Program-made: the position numbers and the translations under genes | Notes under the pieces: generated by a model | The model's database searches: none | Told to the model about the DNA's origin: nothing | What the model saw: the letters and a program-made list of their open reading frames with translations, nothing else | Shown: one piece after another, positions 8,532-16,375 of the stretch | Position numbering within the stretch: the stretch's first letter is position 1 | Layout: each line of letters starts with the position of its first letter | Source: a virus | IMG/VR virus record: IMGVR_UViG_3300028394_000052 | Span: 34,798-98,797 of that record | Reading direction: 5' to 3' (one strand) | Length of the DNA stretch: 64,000 bases

Positions 8532-9129
8532 TATACACAATAACAGATACGACGAGATTAAGTCGTTATTAAAGAAATCAAGAATGTTACTTGAGCAAGA
8601 TACTCAAGATAATGTTGCTGCGAGTATTGAACAAAGAATTGACCAAGACCAAGATTATGAAACTGCGGTTAGTGATAGAGAACCTGGTGATGATATTGAA
8701 GATGGTGATGATACTGAGTATAGTAAACAATCTCCAAAAGATAAAACACAGAAGTATAGAATATCAGGTGGAATCTTAGCCTTACATGGTAAAGATAAAA
8801 ATGAATTGGATATTACAACTGATGAGAAAATTGCTTTCCAAGAAAGTATGGATGAGTTTGTTGAAGAGGTTTCCGATTTGGTGGATTTTAATACTTTAAA
8901 TGTTTACCAAAACAATGTTGATTGGTCAGGTAAAATTATTGACCAAGATATTGAATTTACATTTACAATTGGTGAAGATAGTGGAATCTATATCGATGGT
9001 GATATGGTTAAAGTTGATGAAGATTTCTTGGAAATGATTAATAAATTACAACAGTTCTACCAAAAGTTCAAATCCAAATGGGGTAAAGTCCTTGCAAGTA
9101 GAAAGAAAACAAAAGAATCACCTGAATAA
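8524..9129 (+). CDS. putative virion protein with a short helical leader
   Basis: The 201-residue acidic protein starts with a helical segment (YDEIKSLLKKSRMLLEQD) like the leaders seen on several other products in this window. A low-complexity acidic region follows (residues 40-70) and then a beta-rich domain (TFTIGEDSGIYIDGDMVKV). The leader and the cluster suggest a virion or prohead-associated protein. That is inferred, not shown. It overlaps its neighbours by 8 and 1 bases. Confidence 0.7.
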   Translation: MTNIHNNRYDEIKSLLKKSRMLLEQDTQDNVAASIEQRIDQDQDYETAVSDREPGDDIEDGDDTEYSKQSPKDKTQKYRISGGILALHGKDKNELDITTDEKIAFQESMDEFVEEVSDLVDFNTLNVYQNNVDWSGKIIDQDIEFTFTIGEDSGIYIDGDMVKVDEDFLEMINKLQQFYQKFKSKWGKVLASRKKTKESPE

Positions 9130-9488
9130 TGGAAACAATTAAGAACTTTATTACTAAAAACTATAAAACAATTATCTCTGTATTAGTGGGATTGTTTTTG
9201 TTGTATTGGGTTATTTTTATTTTAACACCATTAAATACAATGGCTATTGCGGATAGTAAGAAAATTGACTCATTAGATAATGTAGTTAATGAAATGTATA
9301 AAGAACAAGACAAATTAGAAAACAAGATTACTGATATCAATAAAGAAATCGATAAGATTGAAGATAATGTCACCAAAATAAAAAAGGATAAAACTAAAGT
9401 AGCAAAGAAATACCATGAAGAAATTATTCGTGTTGATGAGTATACTAAGTCTGAGTTTGACAGCTTTTTCTCAAATAGATACAAATAA
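9129..9488 (+). CDS. inner-membrane coiled-coil protein, possible i-spanin
   Basis: The product has one N-terminal membrane helix (ISVLVGLFLLYWVIFIL, residues 17-33) followed by a long coiled coil rich in K, D and I. The next gene starts inside its 3' end in another frame (74-base overlap) and has a signal peptide. Topology and overlap are those of a spanin pair such as lambda Rz/Rz1, but the second protein lacks a clear lipobox. Confidence 0.7.
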   Translation: METIKNFITKNYKTIISVLVGLFLLYWVIFILTPLNTMAIADSKKIDSLDNVVNEMYKEQDKLENKITDINKEIDKIEDNVTKIKKDKTKVAKKYHEEIIRVDEYTKSEFDSFFSNRYK

Positions 9489-9828
9489 AGAACCTGTTAA
9501 ATGTTTCCCAATACCAATTGTGAAACAGATAACAAAGGATTTATTGAGTGGAGATTCAGCCAAAGCTCAATTGAAACTAACAGAACAACAATTATATAAA
9601 ACAGAAAATATAGTTGAAAAGAAAGATAGTGTTATTTCAATAATGAGAGTTAAAGAAGAAAATTATAATACAATTATTTTGGCTCAAAATGAAAAATATT
9701 CAATTTTGGAAAACCACACAAAACAACTTGAGTGGGATTTAAAGAAGTTGAAAGTTAAAAATAAATTTACTTCAATATTATCAGGCTCTGCCATATTAAT
9801 ATTGGGAACATTTTTGATTATAAAATAA
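9415..9828 (+). CDS. exported coiled-coil protein with C-terminal membrane segment
   Basis: The 137-residue product begins with a signal peptide (MKKLFVLMSILSLSLTAFSQ). It continues with a periplasmic helical region and ends in a hydrophobic helix (SILSGSAILILGTFLII). Similar proteins occur in flavobacterial phages and prophages near lysis genes, as I recall. It overlaps the preceding gene by 74 bases, which is more than elsewhere in the window and suggests linked function. Confidence 0.75.
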   Translation: MKKLFVLMSILSLSLTAFSQIDTNKEPVKCFPIPIVKQITKDLLSGDSAKAQLKLTEQQLYKTENIVEKKDSVISIMRVKEENYNTIILAQNEKYSILENHTKQLEWDLKKLKVKNKFTSILSGSAILILGTFLIIK

Positions 9829-10073
9829 TGGCACTTACTACAACAGACAAAAAAGAAATTGAAACTATGATTCGTAAAGAGATTAGAAGCTTTATGGATA
9901 ATAGTACCCTTAAACAATTTGAAGACAAATTGATGGATAGAATCTCAAAAGAGATTAAAAGAGGGAAACTTACTGGTGAAGTTAAAGAAATAACCCTAAA
10001 AATGTTCCGTGAATTCTACCAATTTATGTGGATGAACCGTAGTTATTGGGAGCCAAAACTTAGAAATGCTTAA
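9828..10073 (+). CDS. small conserved-type phage protein, 81 aa
   Basis: The product is a compact, mostly helical basic protein (MALTTTDKKEIETMIRKEIR ... FYQFMWMNRSYWEPKL). It overlaps the gene before it by one base and precedes the next by two. Proteins with the same helical N-terminus and aromatic C-terminus recur in large Bacteroidota phages, but I know of no function. Confidence 0.75.
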   Translation: MALTTTDKKEIETMIRKEIRSFMDNSTLKQFEDKLMDRISKEIKRGKLTGEVKEITLKMFREFYQFMWMNRSYWEPKLRNA

Positions 10074-10075
10074 TT

Positions 10076-10726
10076 ATGAAAACCTCTAAAGATACATTTA
10101 AAACCGCTATAGATAAGGCGTATACAACTCAACCAAATGTTAAATTAAACTCAAGTACTATGGGAGATGCATTAAAATATAAATCATCGTTTACTGAAGA
10201 AGTTGACGAAGATGGAAACAAATATGAAACTTTTTTAAATAAAAGTAAAAAAGTAAAAAAAAATAAATCTGAAACTAAAGAAGCTACAGGTTCAGGTTCT
10301 TCAGGAGCTTATTCGGGACCCGTATTTGGTGGTGGTGACGACGATGAGTTTTGGGAAAAAAGTAGGTCTGAAACACCAGGATTGAAAGAAAGTGATGTTG
10401 ATAAGGTTGAAGCTAAAGAAGCTACTACGTCAGGTTCTGTAGGTGGATATGAATCACCTTCAATGTGGGCTAAGTCAACAAGTAAGAAAGATTGGGGGCC
10501 AAGTAGAAAAACACAATATCCTGGAGGTGGATTTGTAAAAATCAAAAAGAAATGTACTAAATTCCCATACTGTAATCAAGGAGACATTAATAATCTAAAG
10601 ATTAGTAAAAACGAATCTGTTAATGATGCGATTAATAATGTTGCAAAGAAAATGGGTGTTAGTCCTAACGTAGTTAAGACAATTTTGGAACATGAGTACC
10701 AAAAACTAAACAAAAGAATAAAATAA
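10076..10726 (+). CDS. putative virion protein with EAT-SGS repeats
   Basis: The 216-residue product contains two copies of a Gly/Ser-rich linker (EATGSGSSGAYSGP and EATTSGSVGGYESP). A segment with W-A-K-S-T and a C-terminal cysteine motif (KKKCTKFPYCNQGDI) follow. This combination recurs, to my recollection, in virion-associated proteins of jumbo phages. The repeated linkers may be sites for prohead processing. It is the last gene before the class B promoter at 10729. Confidence 0.75.
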   Translation: MKTSKDTFKTAIDKAYTTQPNVKLNSSTMGDALKYKSSFTEEVDEDGNKYETFLNKSKKVKKNKSETKEATGSGSSGAYSGPVFGGGDDDEFWEKSRSETPGLKESDVDKVEAKEATTSGSVGGYESPSMWAKSTSKKDWGPSRKTQYPGGGFVKIKKKCTKFPYCNQGDINNLKISKNESVNDAINNVAKKMGVSPNVVKTILEHEYQKLNKRIK

Positions 10727-10728
10727 GA

Positions 10729-10736
10729 TATTTATA
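10729..10736 (+). promoter_or_regulatory. class B promoter (TATTTATA)
   Basis: TATTTATA lies 13 bases before the ATG at 10750 and just after the stop of the preceding gene. It is the first example in the window of the second promoter class, which tends to precede leader-bearing proteins. Confidence 0.5.
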
Positions 10737-10749
10737 ATAAAAATACAAA

Positions 10750-12702
10750 ATGAAAGACTTTCAAAATGATATCGATAAATTAGTTTCAAAAATTCTTAGT
10801 GAAGAAATTGACTCTAAAGTTAGAAAAATAATGGAAACTAAAGGTGAGTGGAAAGAAATTGAAATGAATGAAGACCTTAAAGGTGGACAATCTAAAATTG
10901 ATGTTGCAGAACCTAAGGGTAAGATTACTGCTGCTGACTTCAAAAAATTAAGAGACGCTAAATCTCATAAAGAAGAAGTTGAAGAATTTTACTATAGTGA
11001 TGATTCTGATTTTGAAGAAGCTGAAGAATTATCAAAAAATGAACCCACTTATGTTGGTAGAGGTTTAGCTGACAATAAAATCAAAAATACTATCAAAAAT
11101 AAAATGTTTGGTTCATTTGATGATGAACACGGTTGGTTTGACCAATCTGATAGAGAACATACTGGTGATTTTGATTTTGATTATGATGAGGAAGAATTTG
11201 AAGATTTTCCATCATTAATGTCAAAACATGGTAAAAACCAAAGATGGTTTGCACCAAATGATGGTGAAAAATACTTTAATCAATATCAACAAAAATTTGG
11301 TGGAAAACCATTTAGAGTTAGAATGGTTAAAGGATTAGAAGAAACACATAAATTTGAAGGTAAAAAATCTAACAAGAGTGAAGTTGAGGAAAACATTTTC
11401 AAGAAAATGTTTGGTAAAAAAGAAGACCCTGAAGTTGCTCGTGAAAAAGACAGAAAAGAAAATCCAAGTTTATGGGATGCGGGTTATGAATACGTTAATG
11501 ATATAGTTGGTTGGCAAGTACCTGAACCTGGTCAAAGTAGATTTAACAGAGACCAAAAAGACATGAAAGATGAAGAAATGGAAGAAGGTAATGCTTTTTC
11601 AGGAGCAAGAGCTCAGGCAATAGAAGACGGTGAAGATACTTTTGAGGTTGACGGTAAAACATATCACGTTAAAGGTGAGAAAAAAATGAATGAATCTGAA
11701 GACAAATTTATTCAAAAGGCTAACATGACAAAAGGGGGATTACATAAAGCTTTAGGAATACCTGAAGGTAAAAAAATACCTAAAGCCAAATTAAACGCAA
11801 TTAAAAAAGATTTAATGACAAAGGCTAAAGGTGATAAGAAATTGTCTGCTGCAGATTCTAAGTTATTAAAACAAGTAAACATGGCTTTGACTTTAGGTGG
11901 TCTTAATGAAAGTAGAAATACTTTATCTTTAAGTGAGAATGAGTTAATTGATATGATTGAAAAAATTGTAAAAGAAGAGATTGTTAAGGACACAGCAGAA
12001 AAAAACAGTTTTAGTGTTAATAAACCTCAAGGGTTAAAGAAGACTGAAAAGGCTCAAGGTGAAAGTAAAAAAGAAAATGACAACTATAGTAAAGAAGTTG
12101 TTAAGAAAATGAAAGATTACATGAAGGATATGTACATGGGTGGTAAGGGATATGATGAGAATCCAGATGATTTCCCTCAAAGTAATTACGATATGGAGAA
12201 AGAACATAATGAGATGAAATACCAACCATCTGATGCTGTTGAAGAATATATTGAAGCGTTCTCTTATCCTGGTATGACAAATCTTGTTTATGACGAGATT
12301 AAACCAGAAGATGAAAGAATTGGTAAACAATTAAAAGGAGACTCCACAACAGGAAATGCGGTTACGGGTAAAGATGGTAAAGCATTAGGAAATGTTTCAA
12401 AAAGAAGTGAGAAAGTTGGTGATAGATTTAAGAAAAATTTTGACGAAAACTTATATGGTGCTGAACAAATGAAAGCATCTTATAAAAGACAACCACAAGA
12501 AACGATTGAAGTTGAAGGTAATGGTAAAACAAAAGGGTCTTTAAAATCCAAACAACAAGGAGCTGACAAATCAAATTCAATCAACAAGGCAACTAAGATA
12601 CTTAATACATTAGAATCTACTGAAGCTAAAGCAACAAAAATTATCAACGAGGATTTACAAAAAATGAAAAATTTAATTTCATACAACAGAAAAACTCAAT
12701 AA
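10750..12702 (+). CDS. large putative virion protein, 650 aa, highly charged
   Basis: The N-terminus is a short amphipathic leader (MKDFQNDIDKLVSKILSEEI). The rest is low-complexity and Glu/Lys-rich, with acidic blocks near residues 75-160 and 470-500. A recognisable helical domain (FIQKANMTKGGLHKALGIPE, near residue 318) also occurs in other jumbo-phage proteins. A second leader-like element (LSENELIDMIEKIVKEEIV) lies near residue 395, so the protein may be processed into several pieces. It could be a scaffold or internal core protein; this rests on composition and leader only. Confidence 0.75.
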   Translation: MKDFQNDIDKLVSKILSEEIDSKVRKIMETKGEWKEIEMNEDLKGGQSKIDVAEPKGKITAADFKKLRDAKSHKEEVEEFYYSDDSDFEEAEELSKNEPTYVGRGLADNKIKNTIKNKMFGSFDDEHGWFDQSDREHTGDFDFDYDEEEFEDFPSLMSKHGKNQRWFAPNDGEKYFNQYQQKFGGKPFRVRMVKGLEETHKFEGKKSNKSEVEENIFKKMFGKKEDPEVAREKDRKENPSLWDAGYEYVNDIVGWQVPEPGQSRFNRDQKDMKDEEMEEGNAFSGARAQAIEDGEDTFEVDGKTYHVKGEKKMNESEDKFIQKANMTKGGLHKALGIPEGKKIPKAKLNAIKKDLMTKAKGDKKLSAADSKLLKQVNMALTLGGLNESRNTLSLSENELIDMIEKIVKEEIVKDTAEKNSFSVNKPQGLKKTEKAQGESKKENDNYSKEVVKKMKDYMKDMYMGGKGYDENPDDFPQSNYDMEKEHNEMKYQPSDAVEEYIEAFSYPGMTNLVYDEIKPEDERIGKQLKGDSTTGNAVTGKDGKALGNVSKRSEKVGDRFKKNFDENLYGAEQMKASYKRQPQETIEVEGNGKTKGSLKSKQQGADKSNSINKATKILNTLESTEAKATKIINEDLQKMKNLISYNRKTQ

Positions 12703-12730
12703 AAATTCACATTTATTAAAATTGTATTAC

Positions 12731-12767
12731 ATTCTCCATAGACTCATACTCTATGGAGAATTTTTTT
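12731..12767 (+). terminator. terminator hairpin that contains the next start codon
   Basis: ATTCTCCATAGA (12731-12742) pairs perfectly with TCTATGGAGAAT (12750-12761) and is followed by seven T. The ATG of the next gene lies in the 3' arm and the T run encodes Phe-Phe. The element can end transcription or hide the start codon in longer transcripts. Confidence 0.8.
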
Positions 12768-13211
12768 AATTGGATGACCAAGCCTTTACCTAAAGAAGAA
12801 TTAATAATTTGGTTTAATGTTCATAACATGACTTATGAAAAGATTGACTTATGTGGCGATTTTTTTAAGTCATTAAATCAAATTATCATGGATACCTATT
12901 TAGGTGACAGTACTTCTGAAACCAAAATATCCTTATCTTATGACGACAATCTTTCACATTTTGAATGGTGTTGGAATAAAGTAATTGAAAATTTTAAAAG
13001 GGAAAATATTATAATTAAATCTGACGGAGAGCATAAAGATTATTTTCAATCTTTTTTTATGGATACTTTTTATAATCAAACGGAAAGTAGTCTAAAAAAA
13101 TCAATCTCAAAATTTTTAAATGAAATATTTGACGTTGGAATAACTTATTCAAAATCTGATTTAGATTTACTAACCGAGCTTTACAAATTAATTGAAAAAA
13201 ATTCAGAATAA
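12753..13211 (+). CDS. conserved-type jumbo phage protein, 152 aa
   Basis: The product starts MENFFNWMTKPLPKEELI and has an H-F-E-W-C-W centre and a helical C-terminus ending YKLIEKNSE. I recall closely similar proteins in other large Bacteroidota-type phages, with the same start region, which supports the ATG inside the terminator stem. No function is known to me. Confidence 0.75.
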   Translation: MENFFNWMTKPLPKEELIIWFNVHNMTYEKIDLCGDFFKSLNQIIMDTYLGDSTSETKISLSYDDNLSHFEWCWNKVIENFKRENIIIKSDGEHKDYFQSFFMDTFYNQTESSLKKSISKFLNEIFDVGITYSKSDLDLLTELYKLIEKNSE

Positions 13212-13257
13212 GTGTCGATTCTATTTACACCAGATAGGAAAAACTTATAATTTTGTT

Positions 13258-13265
13258 TATAAATA
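13258..13265 (+). promoter_or_regulatory. candidate promoter (TATAAATA) for the Hc1-like gene
   Basis: TATAAATA, preceded by TTTGTT, lies 21 bases before the ATG at 13287. It has the exact T4 late-promoter octamer. Elsewhere in this window the octamer in gene orientation is the reverse, TATTTATA, so the identity of this site is uncertain. Confidence 0.35.
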
Positions 13266-13286
13266 AACTATTAGAAAATTAAAAAA

Positions 13287-13469
13287 ATGGAAACATTAGA
13301 ACAAATCAAAGTATTATCTGAGTTACTTTCAGTAGATACTACAAAATTTTTCGCAGGAAACAAAAGCGCAGGTACAAGAGCAAGAAAATCTGCACAAGAG
13401 TTGAAAGCTTTGCTTCAACAATTAAGAGGAGAAATTTTAGAACACAACAAGACTGACAAGAATGCATAA
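13287..13469 (+). CDS. Hc1-like (histone H1-like) DNA-binding protein
   Basis: The 60-residue basic protein matches the pattern of Bacteroidota Hc1 histone-like proteins. An N-terminal helix is followed by FFAGNKSAGTRARKSAQELK and a terminal Lys/Glu helix (LLQQLRGEILEHNK). Family members bind DNA without sequence preference and help compact the nucleoid. A phage copy could compact or protect phage DNA or displace host nucleoid proteins. It shares an operon with small proteins downstream (8-base overlap). Confidence 0.8.
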   Translation: METLEQIKVLSELLSVDTTKFFAGNKSAGTRARKSAQELKALLQQLRGEILEHNKTDKNA

Positions 13470-13650
13470 TATTGATACGATATATCTTTTTATATTTGTT
13501 TTCACAATATTAGTGACATTACTTAATGTCTTAAAATTTTTAAGAGCCCTGTTACAAAGAGAACCAAAACCATTGGTTCTTAGTAACAGGGAACTTTTCC
13601 TTTTAGGAATATCAATTAGTTATTTAATAACATATCTATTACAAAAATGA
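13462..13650 (+). CDS. small membrane protein, 62 aa
   Basis: The product has two hydrophobic segments (IYLFIFVFTILVTLLNVL near residue 7 and LFLLGISISYLITYLL near 45) separated by a basic loop. It overlaps both neighbours by a few bases. No family recognised. Confidence 0.65.
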   Translation: MHNIDTIYLFIFVFTILVTLLNVLKFLRALLQREPKPLVLSNRELFLLGISISYLITYLLQK

Positions 13651-14108
13651 GTTTTTATAAAGAAATATTACCATTCGTTGAATATATTCATTCAATTAGA
13701 AAATTGGAATCATATCTAAGTTTTGATATGAAATTCCCAACAAAGTGGTCAATACCAAAAAGTATTGTTGATGAAGGTCAAGTCGTTGGATTTGAAGTTG
13801 AGGACCCAAACATGAAAGGGATTACCTTTATTAGTCCAATCGGAGAAAAAGAAGTTTCTTCAATCATTGTTAAAATTGGTAAGATTATTAAATTGAACAA
13901 AGAACGAGAATTGAAAGAAAGACTGTTTAAGCAAACTGTTGAACAGTTGAAACAAACTTTTGAAAAAACTGATTTAGATAAACTACAAAATCTTTATTTT
14001 GATTTTGAGGTAGGGGATGAATTAGATACTGATTTAGAAACTGAAATAGATTTAGAAGATGAGCAAAACGGACAGGAGTCAACAATTAGTGAATTGGTTC
14101 AACAGTGA
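13647..14108 (+). CDS. conserved-type phage protein, 153 aa
   Basis: The product has an N-terminal part with a W-S-I-P-K-S motif and then a beta-strand region. A long helix (LNKERELKERLFKQTVEQLK) and a very acidic tail follow. Proteins with this order occur in other jumbo phages, from memory, with no assigned role. The acidic C-terminus overlaps the next gene by 50 bases. Confidence 0.7.
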   Translation: MSFYKEILPFVEYIHSIRKLESYLSFDMKFPTKWSIPKSIVDEGQVVGFEVEDPNMKGITFISPIGEKEVSSIIVKIGKIIKLNKERELKERLFKQTVEQLKQTFEKTDLDKLQNLYFDFEVGDELDTDLETEIDLEDEQNGQESTISELVQQ

Positions 14109-14253
14109 AAAACTGAAGGACAAAAAGGAACTTGATAAGGGTAAAGAAAAAATAATCAAAGAGATTAAAGGTCTTAATAAAGACGACCTTTTTCCTAAAC
14201 CAAAAAAATTAAGTATATGGAAGAAAATAAAGATAATTCTCTTAGGACAATAG
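14059..14253 (+). CDS. small basic protein overlapping both neighbours
   Basis: A 64-residue frame (MSKTDRSQQLVNWFNSEKLK...) starts inside the previous gene and ends inside the next. The composition is very basic with a C-terminal hydrophobic patch (KIKIILLGQ). The sequence fills a gap that would otherwise be empty, so it is likely real. Overlaps of 50 and 37 bases are long for this genome. Confidence 0.55.
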   Translation: MSKTDRSQQLVNWFNSEKLKDKKELDKGKEKIIKEIKGLNKDDLFPKPKKLSIWKKIKIILLGQ

Positions 14254-14447
14254 AAAAGTTGGCATTGATTGCAGAATCAGTTCAAACTTTATTCAGTGGT
14301 AAGGGTACGATTATATTTGAATTACCTAAAGGTGAATACAACAGTGTTATTAGTCATTTTAGAGAGGTTGACAGACACCACAAACAATTTTCAATGGATA
14401 TATCAGGAACCGAGTTCCATTTCATTTTGGATGAGAAGGATAAGTAG
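14217..14447 (+). CDS. small hypothetical protein, 76 aa
   Basis: The product begins MEENKDNSLRTIEKLALIAE and has alternating helix and strand (KGTIIFELPKGEYNSVIS), with a C-terminal strand [10 protein letters not shown]. It is the last gene of the rightward operon. Its 3' end overlaps the convergent gene by 26 bases. Function unknown. Confidence 0.65.
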   Translation: MEENKDNSLRTIEKLALIAESVQTLFSGKGTIIFELPKGEYNSVISHFREVDRHHKQFSMDISGTEFHFILDEKDK

Positions 14448-15069
14448 TAAACTTTCTGTAAAGAACTTTCTTATCAAATCCATTAGATTCTAACAAACTA
14501 TACAAATATTTTCTCTGAGGTGACGAATAGTCTTTAATAAAAAGACAGTCACCTCTTTTTATTTTAAAGAAGTGTGACGAAAGACAATCAATAAATCTTG
14601 ATGACTCCTTTTCATTTTTCAATGAGAATAATTTAATGTCATCATCTTTTTGTATTACAATTTTATTATTCAATACTGAGACCATTTTTAAACCATCACC
14701 TTTAAGATATGATTTAATCAGGTCTTTTGAACTTATTTTTATTTTCTTTTGTACGTCATAAATCAATTCTTCTTCTTTATAGGTCTTAATTTGTAATATG
14801 GACATACCGTCATCTTCTAACTTAACCTTAACGTTCCTACCATACTCATCTGTTACATATATTGGTGAGGATTGATTAGTTCTCATTTCAATTATACCCA
14901 ATTCAAATTTACAATCCTTAGCATTTTCAATGGTAGTTTCAAAGATTACCTCATCAGATTCACTGATTAGTTTATTAAAAAACGATTTGGCGCGAGATAA
15001 AGTGACAAACTTCTTTATTATTCGTTTTCTTTTTTTATTTTTAAATAAGACTACCAAATAGTTCTCCAT
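14422..15069 (-). CDS. conserved-type phage protein, 215 aa, reverse strand
   Basis: The product begins with a beta strand and basic patch ([20 protein letters not shown]). Its central strands read [19 protein letters not shown]. The start is only 2 bases from the divergent DnaJ start, so both promoters must lie inside the opposite genes. No function is known; the beta-rich layout would suit a structural protein. Confidence 0.75.
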   Translation of the reverse strand: MENYLVVLFKNKKRKRIIKKFVTLSRAKSFFNKLISESDEVIFETTIENAKDCKFELGIIEMRTNQSSPIYVTDEYGRNVKVKLEDDGMSILQIKTYKEEELIYDVQKKIKISSKDLIKSYLKGDGLKMVSVLNNKIVIQKDDDIKLFSLKNEKESSRFIDCLSSHFFKIKRGDCLFIKDYSSPQRKYLYSLLESNGFDKKVLYRKFTTYPSHPK

Positions 15070-15071
15070 AT

Positions 15072-16004
15072 ATGAATAATTATTACGAAACTTTAGGCGT
15101 AAGTAAAGATGCCACTCAAGATGAAATCAAGAAGGCTTACAGAAAACTAAGTAAACAATACCATCCAGACGTAAATCCTGAGGGTGGTGAAAAGTTTAAA
15201 GAGATTTCAGTCGCCTATGATACTATTGGTGACGAAACCAAGAGAGTTCAATACGACAACAAAATGAACAATCCTTTTGGGGGTAATGGAAATGTGTCTT
15301 ACGAGGACATATTTAATCAAATGTTTGGTAATCAAGGTAATAATCCTTTTGAACAAAAAAGAAAATCCGCACCTGATAAGATAATTAAAGTTCAGGTTAG
15401 TCCATTAGAGTCGTTTAAAGGGGTTGATAAGGTCATACGTTACATGAAAGATAATCATTGTGATGTTTGTAGTGGAAGTGGTGGTGAACAACAGAAATGT
15501 GGAACCTGTGGAGGTGCCGGATTTCAAATTAAAACATTTGGAACTGGATTTATGGTACAACAAATTAGAACCGCATGTCAAACATGTGCGGGTAGAGGAT
15601 ATACTTTAGTACATCGATGTTTTAGTTGTGATGGTAAAGGTATTAAATCAACTACTCATGAAATTACTGTCAAATTACCTGTTGGAGTTGATGACGGTCA
15701 ATACTTAAAACTTGCGAGTTTGGGTGATTTTAGAAATGGGGAGTATGGTGATTTGGTTGTCCAAATCTCGATGGTTAGTCAAGATGGGTTTGAAAAAATG
15801 AATAATGATTTGATTTATAATTTGTTTTTAAATCTACAAGAGATACAGGATGACAAATTTACTATACCACATCCAAATGGAGAGTTAGTTATAAATGCTT
15901 TACCTATTTTTGATTCATCTAAACCTTTAAGATTGAAAGGTAAAGGTTTCAATGACGGTGATATGTACGTTAAACTAAATGTTAAGTTTAATCGAGTTAT
16001 TTAA
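15072..16004 (+). CDS. dnaJ: DnaJ (Hsp40) co-chaperone
   Basis: The 310-residue product has a complete J domain ([20 protein letters not shown], with YHPDV near residue 34). A linker with short G/N-rich sequence follows, then four CxxCxGxG zinc repeats ([32 protein letters not shown]) and the C-terminal substrate-binding domain. DnaJ stimulates Hsp70 (DnaK) ATPase and delivers substrates. It is shorter than the usual bacterial protein of about 375 residues because linker and C-terminus are reduced. A phage-encoded DnaJ may steer host DnaK to phage proteins. Its end overlaps a convergent small gene. Confidence 0.95.
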   Translation: MNNYYETLGVSKDATQDEIKKAYRKLSKQYHPDVNPEGGEKFKEISVAYDTIGDETKRVQYDNKMNNPFGGNGNVSYEDIFNQMFGNQGNNPFEQKRKSAPDKIIKVQVSPLESFKGVDKVIRYMKDNHCDVCSGSGGEQQKCGTCGGAGFQIKTFGTGFMVQQIRTACQTCAGRGYTLVHRCFSCDGKGIKSTTHEITVKLPVGVDDGQYLKLASLGDFRNGEYGDLVVQISMVSQDGFEKMNNDLIYNLFLNLQEIQDDKFTIPHPNGELVINALPIFDSSKPLRLKGKGFNDGDMYVKLNVKFNRVI

Positions 16005-16140
16005 AGTAACTAATAATATCGTTAACTAAAGTATATGTTCCGTATATGGTCATCCCTAATACATAGAATCCTAATACTATAGCTCCAATCTGAAATTTAC
16101 CAGGACCTTTTTGTTTACATGTTTTACAACCTTCTGTCAT
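15997..16140 (-). CDS. small membrane protein with CxxC, 47 aa
   Basis: Reading the reverse strand from the ATG at 16140 gives [20 protein letters not shown] followed by one membrane helix ([19 protein letters not shown]). The frame fills the space after dnaJ exactly and overlaps its end by 8 bases. Small proteins with an N-terminal CxxC and one helix are common in these phages. Function unknown. Confidence 0.7.
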   Translation of the reverse strand: MTEGCKTCKQKGPGKFQIGAIVLGFYVLGMTIYGTYTLVNDIISYFK

Positions 16141-16144
16141 ATTT

Positions 16145-16327
16145 ATGAGTATGTTAATTGAGCAAATTATTAAAAGAGTTCTTTATCAATATCTTGACGA
16201 GAAAGAACAAGAAGAATATAAGAAACCTCGTAAGTATAGTAAATCCTATTGTGAATCTACTTCATGTAAAGATATGGGATTTACTCAGAAGGCATCTTGT
16301 CGACCATACAAAAATTGTTACAAATAA
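16145..16327 (+). CDS. small cysteine-rich protein, 60 aa
   Basis: After an N-terminal helix (LIEQIIKRVLYQYLDEKEQEE), the product has a Cys-rich tail, YCESTSCKDMGFTQKASCRP, ending in NCYK. I recall this tail (C-x3-S-C-x2-M-G-F-x-Q-K-A-S-C) as a recurrent module in large-phage small proteins. It could bind zinc. The start could also be the Met at 16151. Confidence 0.7.
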   Translation: MSMLIEQIIKRVLYQYLDEKEQEEYKKPRKYSKSYCESTSCKDMGFTQKASCRPYKNCYK

Positions 16328-16375
16328 AATTTGCCTTTTTATGTTTTTTTCTTATACTTGTATAAACGTAAAAAT

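Noticed and set aside
13258-13265. T4-type late promoter system across the genome
   Set aside because: The exact octamer TATAAATA in gene orientation is convincing only here. Elsewhere the recurring word in gene orientation is the reverse, TATTTATA, so a T4 gp55-type system is not supported.
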